A stretch of 64,000 nt of DNA from Granulibacter bethesdensis CGDNIH1. GTDB taxonomy: Bacteria > Pseudomonadota > Alphaproteobacteria > Acetobacterales > Acetobacteraceae. The stretch lies in the NCBI RefSeq assembly GCF_000014285.2, contig NC_008343.2, positions 2,404,501 through 2,468,500 on the forward strand. Direction: 5' to 3'. Every line of letters starts with the position of its first letter. Positions within the stretch are counted from its first letter, which is position 1. The notes under the pieces are model-generated. The model was given only the letters and a program-made list of their open reading frames with translations. It had not been told where the DNA came from and made no database searches. Positions 1-9,435 of this stretch are shown here, piece by piece. The translations under genes were made by a program, and so were the position numbers.

Positions 1-79
1 GATTTTGCACTCCTGGTGAGGGATCGGTTGAAGTCAGAATCATACAGGGTTCACGCTTGGCGGAAACTGTTCTTAGAGT

Positions 80-742
80 TTAGGGCTTCTGTTTTTCCTG
101 AAGCCCGTACCCTTGGAAACGAGCGCGGGTTTCTGCCAGTTCTCGCGGAGAAAGCAGAACCGGTCCCCCAATCTGAAGGCTGTGCCAGTATTGCCTGGCC
201 AGCGTTTCCAGTTCCACCCCCAGCCACAATGCCTGACGCAGATCAGTGCCACAGACCACCATGCCATGATTGGCCAGCAGGCAGGCCTTGCGCCCCTCCA
301 GTGCGGATAGGGCCAGATCAGCCAATTCTGCCGTGCCGAACGTGGCATAGGGAGCACACCGTATATCGTCGCCGCCGAAGCATGTGATCATATAATGACA
401 GGGTGGAATAGACCGTCGCGCCATAGCCAGCGCGGTGCAGAACACCGGATGCGCATGCAGGACGGCCCCGACTTCCGGCCGTGAGCACAGGATGCCATGA
501 TGGAAACGCCATTCTGTCGATGGCTTGCAGGGGCCCTCCCACCCGCCACTGTCATCATCCAGCGGCATGGAAGCGACCATATCGGGCGTCATTTCGTCAT
601 AAGGAATCGCGGAGGGAGAAATCAGCATCCGGTTTCCCCAACGCAGGCTGATATTCCCGGCCGTTCCCTGATTGATTCCCAGAGACGTCATGGTTCGGCA
701 CGCCTCCACCAGCGCGCGCCGGGCTGAGGATTCCTCATCCAT
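80..742 (-). CDS. class II aldolase/adducin family protein
   Basis: A 220-residue protein of the fuculose-phosphate aldolase/adducin fold, a zinc enzyme family that cleaves or epimerises sugar phosphates. Family marks are the HAHP zinc motif in the middle, the LLANHGMV segment carrying the third metal histidine, an NISLRWGN phosphate-binding segment near the N-terminus, and a KPSTEW segment where the catalytic acidic residue is expected. I chose ATG 742, which has an AGGAG about 8 bases upstream; GTG 760 would add six residues. It lies just downstream of the debranching enzyme on the same strand, so both may be co-transcribed in sugar metabolism. The substrate cannot be read from sequence; methylthioribulose-phosphate dehydratase is a family alternative. 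Confidence 0.85.
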   Translation of the reverse strand: MDEESSARRALVEACRTMTSLGINQGTAGNISLRWGNRMLISPSAIPYDEMTPDMVASMPLDDDSGGWEGPCKPSTEWRFHHGILCSRPEVGAVLHAHPVFCTALAMARRSIPPCHYMITCFGGDDIRCAPYATFGTAELADLALSALEGRKACLLANHGMVVCGTDLRQALWLGVELETLARQYWHSLQIGGPVLLSPRELAETRARFQGYGLQEKQKP

Positions 743-764
743 TCCGCATGCTCCTGCCACCCTG

Positions 765-2975
765 TTATCGGGTCACGATGCTGACGACAGCGCGGCTGTT
801 TGCACCCGGCAGACAAACCACGCGATCACCTACCCGCTGGAAGGTCAGATCGACGAAGCTGTCCCCCAGTTGCAAACGCTTCAGGTGCAGGACATCAAGA
901 CCATAGGGCAGAGTGGGCCGGTCCACCGTAATTTCCCTCTTCCAGCCATTGATCCGCAGCCCGAGACAAGCCTGCAACATCATGAACACCGATCCCGCCG
1001 CCCAGGCCTGGGGCAGGCAGGCCACCGGATAGCTGATGGGCGCTTCTCCGGGGCTGCGGGGGAAACCACAGTACAATTCCGGCAGCCGCATTCCCAGATG
1101 AACGGCAGATTCGAACATATCGCGCGTGATGTGGGAAACAACGTCACGTTCGCCATAAGAGGCCATCCCGGCCACACACAACGCCGTATCATGCGGCCAG
1201 ACCGAACCATTGTGATAGGACATGGGATTATATCGCGGCGCCGTCGTGCCGAGGGTGCGGATACCCCAGCCGCTGTTAAAAGAAGGCGAGGACAGCAAGC
1301 GGGTCAGCCGGGCCGCCCGCTCGGGCGATGGAACCCCCGTGTACAGCAGATGCCCGGCATTGGAGGCCGGAACCCGGCACAACTCCCCATTCCCATCCAA
1401 AGCGATGCCGTAGCAGCCGAGATCCTCCATCCAGAATTTGTCTTCAATGGCTGCCCGCAGACGGGTCGCCTTGGTGCGCCAGCGCACGGCGTCCTCGGTC
1501 AGACCACGCCGTTCGCTCAGGCTGGCAAGGGCGAGATAGGCGGCATGCACATAGCCCTGCACCTCCACCAATGCCACCGGCCCCTGGGGGAATTTGGCAT
1601 CAGCCCCGAACACGCTGTCGAAACTGTCTTTCCAGCCCTGATTGGCCAGTCCGCTTTCCTCACCGCGGGCATAGTCCAGGAACCCGTCGCCATTGGAATC
1701 TCCCGGCCCTTCAACCCAGGCAATGGCCGCCATCAGCGCGGGCCACAAAGTGTCGATCAGCGCCATATCTCCGGTCCGATCGGCATAGGAACCTGCCAGC
1801 ACCACGAACAGGGGCGTGGTATCGACACCGCCATAATACTGACCAAACGGTATTTCCTTGAGCGCGGTCATCTCTCCATGCCGCATCTCGTGCACGATCT
1901 TGCCCGGCGCGGAATCCTGAAAACTGGATGTCTCTGTTGCCTGATGGCTGGCCAGAAAAGTCAGCACACCCCGCGCCATGCCCGGATCAAGCCAAAGTCT
2001 TTGCAGGGAAGTAATGACTGCATCACGTCCGAATGGCGTCGAGAACCATGGAATTCCGGCATAAGGATAGGGGCCGGTCGGCAAATCGGTCGTCAGCAAC
2101 GCCAGATCGGCGGCAGACCGATCAATCCATTGGCGGTACATGCGACTGGGCGTATCGATTTCGGCGGCGCGACGGCGCTTCGCCCGCATGGCCCAACGCG
2201 CACGTGCAGCCGCTTTGCGAAACCTTTCCCGCGAGGGGGAAGCATCGGCCTGCGGACCGATTTCCATAAAAAGCTCAATCCGCCCTTCCCGCTCCAGATG
2301 AAAGAGAAACGCCGCCAGCCCCGGTTCCAGCCTGGCGGGAGGAATCGAGAAACTGATCAGCGTCACCCGGTTGATCTTATCCAGGCCCTGATAGGCGAAA
2401 CGCATCATACCATGATTGATTTCCGGCGGCATCACACGCCCGCGGGAGACGCGCTGTAATCCACGCACCTCGAACATATCGCGGAAATCGGCGGCAAAAC
2501 GCAGTTCGATTGGAACCGTGGCGGGCGTTTGCCCGAAATTGACCAGCGTGATTCGCTCGTACAGACAATGATTCCACAGAAACCGGCGGCGCTCCACCAG
2601 AATGACCCCTTCCGGCAGGGACTGCCCACCCAGTGGCGGCAGAGGCCGGTTGGTCATATTGGTGGTGGCATAGACATTGTCATAGCTGACCGCAGCCCCG
2701 AGCAAGGAAGGAGAGCGATCCCCGATCATCAGACGGAAGCGCGACAGAACACGGGTATCGTTGTCGAAAAACCCGTCATCGTCGCCATGCATGTCGCCCA
2801 TCTGGTCCGCCACCAGAAAGCAGTCGCCATGTTTCAGCGCCAGTTGACGGCTGATCCCTTTTGCGCCGCCGCCTTCCTCTTCGCTTTCATGGGAAGGATG
2901 CGCCGGCCACGGATCTGTCTCCGGCAGGTCGGTCAGGGGCGGGAAAGCGGGGTCGGTATTGGGGGAATCGGTCAT
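765..2975 (-). CDS. amylo-alpha-1,6-glucosidase (GDE family)
   Basis: A 736-residue glycogen debranching enzyme-type protein. After a low-complexity acidic N-terminus (about residues 1-40) comes an N-terminal GDE beta domain (about 45-260), then an (alpha/alpha)6-barrel glucosidase domain with the typical PWFSTPFGRDAVIT segment, a second conserved NPMSYHNGSVWPHD segment and acidic residues in the WVEGPGDSNGDGFLDY stretch. The family removes alpha-1,6-linked glucose stubs or acts on related oligosaccharides in the cytoplasm. There is no signal peptide. It stands upstream of the aldolase gene with only a short gap. A GlgX-type debranching enzyme is also encoded at 16127-18226, so the two probably act on different substrates. 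Confidence 0.88.
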   Translation of the reverse strand: MTDSPNTDPAFPPLTDLPETDPWPAHPSHESEEEGGGAKGISRQLALKHGDCFLVADQMGDMHGDDDGFFDNDTRVLSRFRLMIGDRSPSLLGAAVSYDNVYATTNMTNRPLPPLGGQSLPEGVILVERRRFLWNHCLYERITLVNFGQTPATVPIELRFAADFRDMFEVRGLQRVSRGRVMPPEINHGMMRFAYQGLDKINRVTLISFSIPPARLEPGLAAFLFHLEREGRIELFMEIGPQADASPSRERFRKAAARARWAMRAKRRRAAEIDTPSRMYRQWIDRSAADLALLTTDLPTGPYPYAGIPWFSTPFGRDAVITSLQRLWLDPGMARGVLTFLASHQATETSSFQDSAPGKIVHEMRHGEMTALKEIPFGQYYGGVDTTPLFVVLAGSYADRTGDMALIDTLWPALMAAIAWVEGPGDSNGDGFLDYARGEESGLANQGWKDSFDSVFGADAKFPQGPVALVEVQGYVHAAYLALASLSERRGLTEDAVRWRTKATRLRAAIEDKFWMEDLGCYGIALDGNGELCRVPASNAGHLLYTGVPSPERAARLTRLLSSPSFNSGWGIRTLGTTAPRYNPMSYHNGSVWPHDTALCVAGMASYGERDVVSHITRDMFESAVHLGMRLPELYCGFPRSPGEAPISYPVACLPQAWAAGSVFMMLQACLGLRINGWKREITVDRPTLPYGLDVLHLKRLQLGDSFVDLTFQRVGDRVVCLPGANSRAVVSIVTR

Positions 2976-3063
2976 GGGAAGGCAGTGTCCTCAACCATCG
3001 CAGGAGGGTCAGGACACCGCGAGACGATATATTTCGCAACCCTGTGAGCAGGAATTCAGCCCG

Positions 3064-3095
3064 TCCCCGTGCTTTTCAGTCCCCGTGCTTTTCAG
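3064..3095. repeat. two-copy perfect 16-bp tandem repeat
   Basis: The unit TCCCCGTGCTTTTCAG occurs twice back to back (3064-3079 and 3080-3095). The second copy contains the msrB stop codon. It looks like a recent slippage or duplication event in the short space after msrB. No function is visible. Confidence 0.9.
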
Positions 3096-3520
3096 TCTGG
3101 TGCAGGCTCAAAACGCAAAGCAAGCCCGTTCATGCAGTAACGCAGGCCGGTAGGACGCGGCCCATCGGGGAAAACATGGCCGAGATGCCCGTTACACTGA
3201 CTGCAATGGACTTCGGTGCGAACCATGCCGTGGCTGGTATCCGTCGTGGTGGCCACCGCGCCCTCCCGCGGCTGGAAAAAGCTGGGCCAGCCAGAGCCGC
3301 TGTCATATTTCGCCGCGGCATCGAACAGCACCTGCCCGCAACCGGCACAGGCATACAGGCCGGGCCGCTTTTCATCATTGAGCGGGCTGGTACCCGGCCG
3401 TTCCGTACCATGCTGGCGCAGGATACGATATTGTTCCGGGGTTAACGTGTCCTGCCAGCGGTCATCGCCACATGACGGTGCATGATTGCCACAGCCGCAG
3501 CCAGTGTTGTGATCGGCCAT
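3092..3520 (-). CDS. msrB: peptide-methionine (R)-S-oxide reductase MsrB
   Basis: A 142-residue MsrB, which reduces methionine-R-sulfoxide in oxidised proteins. Two CxxC pairs (CAGC and CSQC) form the structural zinc site. The signature WPSFFQP, the [10 protein letters not shown] segment and the RYCMNG segment with the catalytic cysteine are all present. An N-terminal Cys/His-rich stretch ([11 protein letters not shown]) precedes the domain and is unusual; it could bind metal. No signal peptide is evident, so the enzyme is cytoplasmic. It is divergent from cysNC with 209 bp between the starts, which suggests, but does not show, shared control of two sulfur-related genes. Confidence 0.95.
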   Translation of the reverse strand: MADHNTGCGCGNHAPSCGDDRWQDTLTPEQYRILRQHGTERPGTSPLNDEKRPGLYACAGCGQVLFDAAAKYDSGSGWPSFFQPREGAVATTTDTSHGMVRTEVHCSQCNGHLGHVFPDGPRPTGLRYCMNGLALRFEPAPD

Positions 3521-3551
3521 TCTGCCTGTCTCCTCCCCTTCAGACTCTCAT

Positions 3552-3575
3552 GAGACACCCCCTATCGGGGTGCTC
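3552..3575. promoter_or_regulatory. GC-rich hairpin in the msrB/cysNC divergent region
   Basis: CACCCC (3556-3561) and GGGGTG (3567-3572) pair around a 5-base loop, extended by GAG/CTC across one bulged A. It lies 35 bases outside the msrB start, with no T run on either strand. It could be an operator or leader structure. I see no recognisable riboswitch core in this 209-bp gap. Confidence 0.35.
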
Positions 3576-3729
3576 TAAAGGATGCCATGCAATATGGGAG
3601 GCCTTGCCCCACAGGCAAAGCCTGTTCGTATCCCTAGACAAGCTGGTGATTCCAGCGATAACACGCGCCACCTGACGGGATGACCGGATCAATCCGCCAT
3701 CCACACGCCGATCCGCCCGGAGAGATGAC

Positions 3730-5607
3730 TTGAGCCAGCCCCCGACCTCCCCCGCTTCTTCGGCCCGCTCCGGCGGTCTGCTGCGGTTTTTAACCTGCGG
3801 CAGTGTGGATGATGGCAAATCGACGCTGATCGGGCGTCTTTTGCATGATACACGCAGCGTTCCGCCGGATCAGATCGAGACGATGGTGCGCGACAGCATC
3901 CGGCGCGGGCGCTCGGCGGATGATCCTGATTACTCCCTGTTGCTGGACGGGCTGCTGGCCGAGCGTGAGCAGGGCATCACCATCGACGTAGCCTACCGGT
4001 TTTTCTCGACCGCTCGTCGTCATTTCATCGTCGCCGATACTCCCGGCCACGAGCAATACACCCGGAACATGGCGACCGGGGCCTCCACCGCGCAGGTTGC
4101 CGTGATGCTGTGTGATGCACGGCGCGGGCTGCGTGTACAGACACGGCGCCATGCCACCATCGCTTCCCTGCTCGGGATTCGTCACGTCGTGCTGGCGGTC
4201 AACAAGATCGATCTGGTCGGCTATGATCAGGAGCGTTTCCGCGAGCTTGAAAACGAGTTCCGCACCTTCGCCGACCGCCTGAATTTCAGGGATGTCGTGG
4301 CGATCCCTCTCTCTGCCCGTGCTGGCGACAACATCACCGGCCCGAGCGAAAACACGCCCTGGTACACCGGTCCGGCCCTGATCGAGTATCTGGAAACCGT
4401 CGAGATCGAGCCGGAAGAAACCACCCATCCGTTCCGCATGCCGGTGCAGATCGTTCTCCGCCCGCAGGGTGGCGGACGTTGCTTCGGCGGCACCCTTGCC
4501 AGCGGCGTGCTGCGCCCCGGTGATCAGATCACCAACGTCACCGGCGGAGCCTCCAGCCGGGTGGCCCGGATCGCCACCATGAGCGGCGATCTTTCCGAAG
4601 CCCGCACCGGTGATGCCGTTGCCGTTTTTCTGGAAGACGAAATCGACGCCTCACGCGGCGATGTACTCAGCGCTGCTGATTCCATCCCCCCCAGTGCCGA
4701 TCGGCTGGAAGCCGATCTGGTCTGGATGCAGGAAGCCCCGCTACTGCCCGGCGCTGCTTTTCTGGTGAAAATCGGCACACTGACTTTGGGCGGGCGCGTC
4801 GCTGCGATCCGTGCAAAGATCGATGTGGACACGCTGGAAGAAGAACCCGGCGAGCGCCTGTTGCAAAACGAGGTCGCAAAGATCGAACTGGTTCTTGATC
4901 GGCCCGTACCATTCGAATCCTATGACGTCACCCGCCATCTGGGCGGCTTCATCCTGATCGACCGCATCACAAATGCAACAGCGGGAGCCGGAATGGTCCG
5001 GGCCGCCGCCGCCACGGAAGGCGCGGTCTGGCATCGTCATACCGTGGATACGGCGGCCCGGTCCTCATTGAAGGGACACAGCGCTGCCGTTCTGTGGTTC
5101 ACCGGTCTGTCCGGCGCCGGGAAATCCACCGTCGCCAATCTGGTGGAACAGAAGCTGCTGACCCAGGGGTGCCACACCTATCTGCTGGATGGCGACAATC
5201 TGCGGCACGGGCTGAACAAGGATCTCTCCTTCTCCCAGAGCGATCGGCGCGAGAATATCCGCCGTATCGCTGAGGTAGCACGTCTGTTCCATGATTCAGG
5301 GCTGATCGTGCTGGTTTCCGCTATCTCCCCCTATGCCGCCGATCGCGCGGCGGCACGGGCACTGGTGCCGGAAGGCGCGTTTGTCGAGGTCTTCGTGGAT
5401 GCACCGATCGACGAATGCGCCCGCCGCGATCCGAAAGGGCTGTATGCACGGGCCAAGGCAGGGGAAATCACCGGCTTCACCGGAATCGACGCTCCTTATG
5501 AAACGCCGGAAAACCCGGAGGTTCATCTGGAAGCTTTCGGCAAGGACCCGGAGCTTCTGGCCGAGCAGGTCGTCAGCCACCTGCGGGATAGCGGGCTGCT
5601 CCGCTGA
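3730..5607 (+). CDS. cysNC: bifunctional sulfate adenylyltransferase subunit 1 / APS kinase (CysN-CysC fusion)
   Basis: A 625-residue NodQ-type fusion. Residues about 18-430 are the CysN GTPase: P-loop GSVDDGKST at 24-32, DTPGHEQYTRNM switch II and NKIDL at the G4 position. Residues about 450-625 are APS kinase with P-loop GLSGAGKST and the LDGDNLRHGLN segment. CysN drives ATP sulfurylase by GTP hydrolysis and CysC phosphorylates APS to PAPS. The start is TTG 3730, because the ATG just before it runs into a stop at once. The catalytic partner CysD, normally encoded immediately upstream, is not in this window. The stop codon overlaps the inferred start of ureD, so read-through transcription into the urease genes is likely. 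Confidence 0.95.
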   Translation: MSQPPTSPASSARSGGLLRFLTCGSVDDGKSTLIGRLLHDTRSVPPDQIETMVRDSIRRGRSADDPDYSLLLDGLLAEREQGITIDVAYRFFSTARRHFIVADTPGHEQYTRNMATGASTAQVAVMLCDARRGLRVQTRRHATIASLLGIRHVVLAVNKIDLVGYDQERFRELENEFRTFADRLNFRDVVAIPLSARAGDNITGPSENTPWYTGPALIEYLETVEIEPEETTHPFRMPVQIVLRPQGGGRCFGGTLASGVLRPGDQITNVTGGASSRVARIATMSGDLSEARTGDAVAVFLEDEIDASRGDVLSAADSIPPSADRLEADLVWMQEAPLLPGAAFLVKIGTLTLGGRVAAIRAKIDVDTLEEEPGERLLQNEVAKIELVLDRPVPFESYDVTRHLGGFILIDRITNATAGAGMVRAAAATEGAVWHRHTVDTAARSSLKGHSAAVLWFTGLSGAGKSTVANLVEQKLLTQGCHTYLLDGDNLRHGLNKDLSFSQSDRRENIRRIAEVARLFHDSGLIVLVSAISPYAADRAAARALVPEGAFVEVFVDAPIDECARRDPKGLYARAKAGEITGFTGIDAPYETPENPEVHLEAFGKDPELLAEQVVSHLRDSGLLR

Positions 5608-6461
5608 CGGGCGGGGAGCACCCTGATCAGGCAGCCTCCCCCCGCCACCAGCGGGCCGATGGTCATGCCGCAATCCGGTTTCGCCATCACGATAGCCGTA
5701 CCCGGCTGGCTGATCTGCATCAGGCAGCCCCTCTTCGCGTGCTGATGCCCATGCCGGAACCGGATGAAGCTCCGGTCGCAGCTCTGGTCAACATCGCTGG
5801 CGGGCTGGCCGGAGGCGACCGGCTCTCTTTCACAATGACGCTGGATGCGCAGGCCCGCGCCACGCTCTGCACAGCAGCGGCAGAGAAAGTCTACCGCTCG
5901 CTCGGCCCGGATACCGACATCAGCAACATCTTGACTGCCGGACCGGAAGCGGCGCTGGAGTGGCTGCCGCAGGAAACGATCCTGTTCAACGGGGCCAGAC
6001 TGCGCCGCCGGATGAATGTTTCGCTGGCCACCGATGCCCGATTATTGGCTACCGAAACGATCATTTTCGGGCGGACCGCGCATCAGGAAACATTTCTGAA
6101 TGGCCATTTCTCCGATCACTGGCGGCTATGGCGGGATGGCAAACTGCTCTGGGCGGACAATTTCCGTCTTCCGGACCCGCCTGCACGCGTGCTGGACCAT
6201 CCGTTCGGACTGAACCGTCATCCGGCCATGGCCACAATCGTGCTGGCAGCCACGGATGCCGCCGCCTATCGGGATCTGTTACGTGAAAAATGGCAGGACG
6301 AGACCGGCAAGGGCGTCACTGTGCCGCGTCCCGGTCTTCTACTGGGCCGTCTGATCGGCTCTGCCACAGCCGTCAGACAGGGGGTGGAAGAGGCAATGAT
6401 CATACTGCGCACCCACGCGATGCATGGGCCGGCCCGGCTCCCTCGCCTCTGGCTGAGCTGA
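5604..6461 (+). CDS. ureD: urease accessory protein UreD
   Basis: UreD is the scaffold that binds apo-urease and, with UreF and UreG, delivers nickel. The family core NIAGGLAGGDRLS is clear. The first canonical in-frame start is GTG 5739 (240 residues), but the frame is open back to 5592 and encodes the conserved UreD N-terminus: residues reading ADGHAAIRFRHH and SRTRLADLHQ lie upstream of 5739. No ATG, GTG or TTG exists there. The only plausible initiator is CTG 5604, overlapping the cysNC stop as CTGA, giving 285 residues. I annotate from there; the exact start is uncertain, while the coding content upstream of 5739 is well supported. Confidence 0.8.
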   Translation: MTGGEHPDQAASPRHQRADGHAAIRFRHHDSRTRLADLHQAAPLRVLMPMPEPDEAPVAALVNIAGGLAGGDRLSFTMTLDAQARATLCTAAAEKVYRSLGPDTDISNILTAGPEAALEWLPQETILFNGARLRRRMNVSLATDARLLATETIIFGRTAHQETFLNGHFSDHWRLWRDGKLLWADNFRLPDPPARVLDHPFGLNRHPAMATIVLAATDAAAYRDLLREKWQDETGKGVTVPRPGLLLGRLIGSATAVRQGVEEAMIILRTHAMHGPARLPRLWLS

Positions 6462-6536
6462 TCCGGCTGGACCACAACCAGCGGCACCGCCCATAATTCA
6501 TCCCTCATCCCCAACGACCGCACACAGGCCACGCCG

Positions 6537-6839
6537 ATGCATCTGACTCCCCGCGAAAAAGACAAGCTGCTGATCGCCATGGCAGCGCAGGTTGCCAGAC
6601 GCCGTCTGGAACGCGGCGTGAAGCTGAACCACCCCGAAGCCATCGCCCTGATCACCGATTTCGTCGTGGAAGGCGCACGCGATGGCCGCAGCGTGGCGGA
6701 ACTGATGCGCGATGGTGGCACCGTCCTGACGCGCGAACAGGTGATGGAAGGTGTGCCGGAGATGATTCACGACGTGCAGGTGGAAGCAACCTTCCCTGAC
6801 GGCACAAAACTGGTCACCGTACACAATCCCATCCGTTGA
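6537..6839 (+). CDS. ureA: urease subunit gamma
   Basis: A 100-residue UreA, the usual length. It begins [11 protein letters not shown] and contains the family segment [12 protein letters not shown] and the end VTVHNPIR. It is the smallest structural subunit of the (alpha-beta-gamma)3 nickel enzyme that hydrolyses urea to ammonia and carbamate in the cytoplasm. It is the first structural gene after ureD (75-bp gap) and is followed 19 bp later by ureB. The separate gamma and beta genes are the common bacterial arrangement, unlike the fused Helicobacter form. Confidence 0.98.
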   Translation: MHLTPREKDKLLIAMAAQVARRRLERGVKLNHPEAIALITDFVVEGARDGRSVAELMRDGGTVLTREQVMEGVPEMIHDVQVEATFPDGTKLVTVHNPIR

Positions 6840-6858
6840 GCGGCAAGGACACGCCACG

Positions 6859-7164
6859 ATGATACCAGGTGAAGTTTTTTCCGCCCCCGGCGAGATCATT
6901 CTGAATGATGGCCTGCCCGTGACGACACTGGTGGTCGCCAATACCGGCGACCGTCCGGTTCAGATCGGCAGCCATTATCATTTCGCCGAAGCCAATCCGT
7001 TGCTTCAGTTCGACCGGGAAGCGGCGCGTGGACAGAGGCTGGATATTCCCGCCGGGACCGCGATCCGCTTCGAGCCGGGGCAGAGTCGGGAGGTTCCTCT
7101 GATCCCCTATCGCGGGGCACGAATTGTGCATGGTTTCCGGAACGAAACCGGAGAAGCCCTCTGA
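6859..7164 (+). CDS. ureB: urease subunit beta
   Basis: A 101-residue UreB starting [13 protein letters not shown] with the conserved [16 protein letters not shown] stretch and the GTAIRFEPG segment. It packs against UreC in the urease trimer. Its stop codon overlaps the ureC ATG by one base (TGATG at 7162-7166), a sign of translational coupling that fits the fixed 1:1 stoichiometry. Confidence 0.98.
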   Translation: MIPGEVFSAPGEIILNDGLPVTTLVVANTGDRPVQIGSHYHFAEANPLLQFDREAARGQRLDIPAGTAIRFEPGQSREVPLIPYRGARIVHGFRNETGEAL

Positions 7165-8873
7165 TGGCCCGCCTTTCCCGCGCCGCCTATGCCGGCATGT
7201 ATGGTCCTACCACCGGGGACCGCCTGCGTCTGGCTGATACCGATCTGATCATCGAGGTGGAGCGCGACCTGACCACCTATGGCGAGGAGGTCAAATTCGG
7301 CGGTGGCAAGGTTATCCGTGACGGCATGGGCCAGTCGCAGATGATCAACGCTGCCGGTGCGATGGATACGGTCATTACCAATGCCCTGATCGTCGATCAT
7401 TGGGGCATCGTGAAGGCGGATGTCGGGCTGAAAGCGGGTCGTATCGCCGCGATCGGCAAAGCCGGCAATCCCGACACCCAGCCCGGTGTGGATATCGTGA
7501 TCGGCCCCGGCACGGAGATCATCGCCGGAGAGGGGCGCATCCTCACCGCGGGCGGGATCGACGTGCACATCCATTTCATCTGCCCGCAGCAGATCGAGGA
7601 AGCGCTGTCCGCAGGCATGACCACCCTGTTCGGCGGCGGCACCGGTCCAGCACACGGCACACTGGCCACCACCGTAACACCCGGCCCCTTTCATCTGCAC
7701 CGGATGCTGAAAGCGGCCGAAGGATTTCCGATCAATCTCGGTTTTCTCGGCAAAGGCAATGCCACCCTCCCCGCCGCCCTGGAAGAGCAGATCTTGGCGG
7801 GGGCCGCAGGGCTGAAACTGCATGAAGATTGGGGCTCCACCCCTGCCGCAATTGACAACTGCCTGTCTGTCGCCGATGCGCTGGATGTTCAGGTTGCCTT
7901 GCACTCGGATACGCTGAACGAGGCGGGCTTCGTGGAAAGCACCATCGCCGCGCTACGTGGACGCACCATTCAGGCTTTCCACACCGAAGGCGCAGGCGGG
8001 GGTCACGCGCCGGATATTCTGCAACTGGTGGGGGAAGCCAACGTGCTGCCCAGCTCCACCAACCCCACCATGCCCTATACAGTGAACACGGCTGACGAGC
8101 ATCTGGATATGCTGATGGTCTGCCACCACCTTGATGCCCGCATTCCCGAGGACGTCGCCTTCGCAGAAAGCCGCATCCGGCGTGAAACCATCGCCGCCGA
8201 GGATATTCTGCACGATCTGGGTGCCATTTCGATCCTCAGCTCCGACAGTCAGGCGATGGGACGGGTAGGAGAAGTCATCATCCGCACCTGGCAGACCGCG
8301 CATAAGATGAAGCAGCAACGCGGCCGCCTGCCCGGTGAGACGGGCGATAACGACAATCTGCGGGTGCGGCGCTACATCGCGAAATACACCATCAATCCCG
8401 CGCTTGCGCAGGGGATCGCCGATCATGTCGGCAGCGTGGCAGTTGGCCTGTTTGCCGATCTTGTGCTGTGGTCGCCAGCGTTTTTCGGCGTCAAACCCGA
8501 TATGGTGCTGAAGAACGGTACCATCGTGATGGCCCCGATGGGCGATCCCAATGCCTCGATCCCCACCCCACAACCGGTACATTACCGGCCTATGTTCGGC
8601 GCTTACGGAGCAGCGCTGCCGGAATGCGGCCTGATTTTTGTCTCCGGGGCTTCTCTGACACACGGTCTGGCGGAGAAGCTGCAAAGCCGTCGCGCCCTGC
8701 TGCCGGTGAAGAACACCCGGTCCGGCCTGTCGAAACGGGATATGGTGCTGAATGATTACTGTCCGCATATCGAAGTCGACCCGGAAACCTATGAAGTCAG
8801 GGCCGATGGTGAATTGCTGATCTGTGAGCCGGCGGAGATATTACCGATGGCGCAACGGTATTTTCTGTTCTGA
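7164..8873 (+). CDS. ureC: urease subunit alpha (catalytic)
   Basis: A 569-residue UreC of normal length. The nickel-ligand pair is HIH at about 135-137. The carbamylated lysine is K218 in GLKLHEDWG. The catalytic histidine is H321 in MVCHHLD, and the aspartate ligand is D361 in [11 protein letters not shown]. The remaining nickel and substrate histidines are present in VALHSD and [12 protein letters not shown]. All active-site residues I can check are intact, so the enzyme should be functional. Urea hydrolysis gives ammonia and raises cytoplasmic pH, which would help an acid-producing bacterium; that role is inference. Confidence 0.99.
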   Translation: MARLSRAAYAGMYGPTTGDRLRLADTDLIIEVERDLTTYGEEVKFGGGKVIRDGMGQSQMINAAGAMDTVITNALIVDHWGIVKADVGLKAGRIAAIGKAGNPDTQPGVDIVIGPGTEIIAGEGRILTAGGIDVHIHFICPQQIEEALSAGMTTLFGGGTGPAHGTLATTVTPGPFHLHRMLKAAEGFPINLGFLGKGNATLPAALEEQILAGAAGLKLHEDWGSTPAAIDNCLSVADALDVQVALHSDTLNEAGFVESTIAALRGRTIQAFHTEGAGGGHAPDILQLVGEANVLPSSTNPTMPYTVNTADEHLDMLMVCHHLDARIPEDVAFAESRIRRETIAAEDILHDLGAISILSSDSQAMGRVGEVIIRTWQTAHKMKQQRGRLPGETGDNDNLRVRRYIAKYTINPALAQGIADHVGSVAVGLFADLVLWSPAFFGVKPDMVLKNGTIVMAPMGDPNASIPTPQPVHYRPMFGAYGAALPECGLIFVSGASLTHGLAEKLQSRRALLPVKNTRSGLSKRDMVLNDYCPHIEVDPETYEVRADGELLICEPAEILPMAQRYFLF

Positions 8874-8904
8874 CTACCCATGCTGTTGCAGGAATTGATC
8901 CATA

Positions 8905-9435
8905 ATGACCGAAATCGTGCCTGTCGCCCGTCACCTCCGCCGCAGCGGCGAATGGAATGCCTCCCACGCCGATGACAGCGTAAGACTGGATTATGATGAC
9001 CGGCATCGCCGCCGCAGGCTCTACACCACCGAACAAGGCCGCCGGATTCTGCTCGATCTGATCGAAGCAACCGTCCTGCGGGATGGTGACGCTATCCAGG
9101 TCGAGGATGGCACATTGATCGCGGTGAGGGCCGCACCGGAACCTCTGATCGAGATCACCGCGCATGGTCCGGACGAATTGTCACGGCTGGCCTGGCATCT
9201 CGGTAACCGTCATCTTCCAGCCCAGATCAGCGAGAACCGGATTCTGATCCGTGATGATCATGTGATTGTCGCCATGCTGCGTGGACTGGGTGCACATGTG
9301 CGTTCCGTGACCATGCCATTCGATCCCGAAGGCGGGGCCTATGGCGAGCATAACCGGCATCACGCGCATGCCCATGGTCACCCACATGATCATGAACACG
9401 ATCACGATCACGGTCATACTCACACGCATGATTGA
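8905..9435 (+). CDS. ureE: urease accessory protein UreE (nickel chaperone)
   Basis: A 176-residue UreE. The N-terminal peptide-binding domain is followed by the metal-binding domain with GDAIQVEDG and the LAWHLGNRHLPAQI segment. From about residue 150 to the end there is a tail of alternating His, Asp and Gly (for example HGHPHDHEHDHDHGHTH), a strong nickel-binding sequence. UreE hands nickel to UreG in urease maturation. Its last 8 bases overlap the start of ureF. Confidence 0.97.
   Translation: MTEIVPVARHLRRSGEWNASHADDSVRLDYDDRHRRRRLYTTEQGRRILLDLIEATVLRDGDAIQVEDGTLIAVRAAPEPLIEITAHGPDELSRLAWHLGNRHLPAQISENRILIRDDHVIVAMLRGLGAHVRSVTMPFDPEGGAYGEHNRHHAHAHGHPHDHEHDHDHGHTHTHD

Noticed and set aside
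672..2459. 595-codon open frame antisense to the amylo-glucosidase gene
   Set aside because: Rich in Arg, Gly, His and Pro with no motif; the opposite strand codes a well-conserved GDE enzyme.
5659..5739. ATG 5659 as the ureD start, followed by a frameshift
   Set aside because: The ATG is in another frame that stops soon; conserved UreD residues also extend upstream of it in the ureD frame, so a single later frameshift does not restore a full N-terminus.
7107..8768. Two long minus-strand frames over ureC
   Set aside because: UreC on the + strand has every active-site residue; the reverse frames show no domain.
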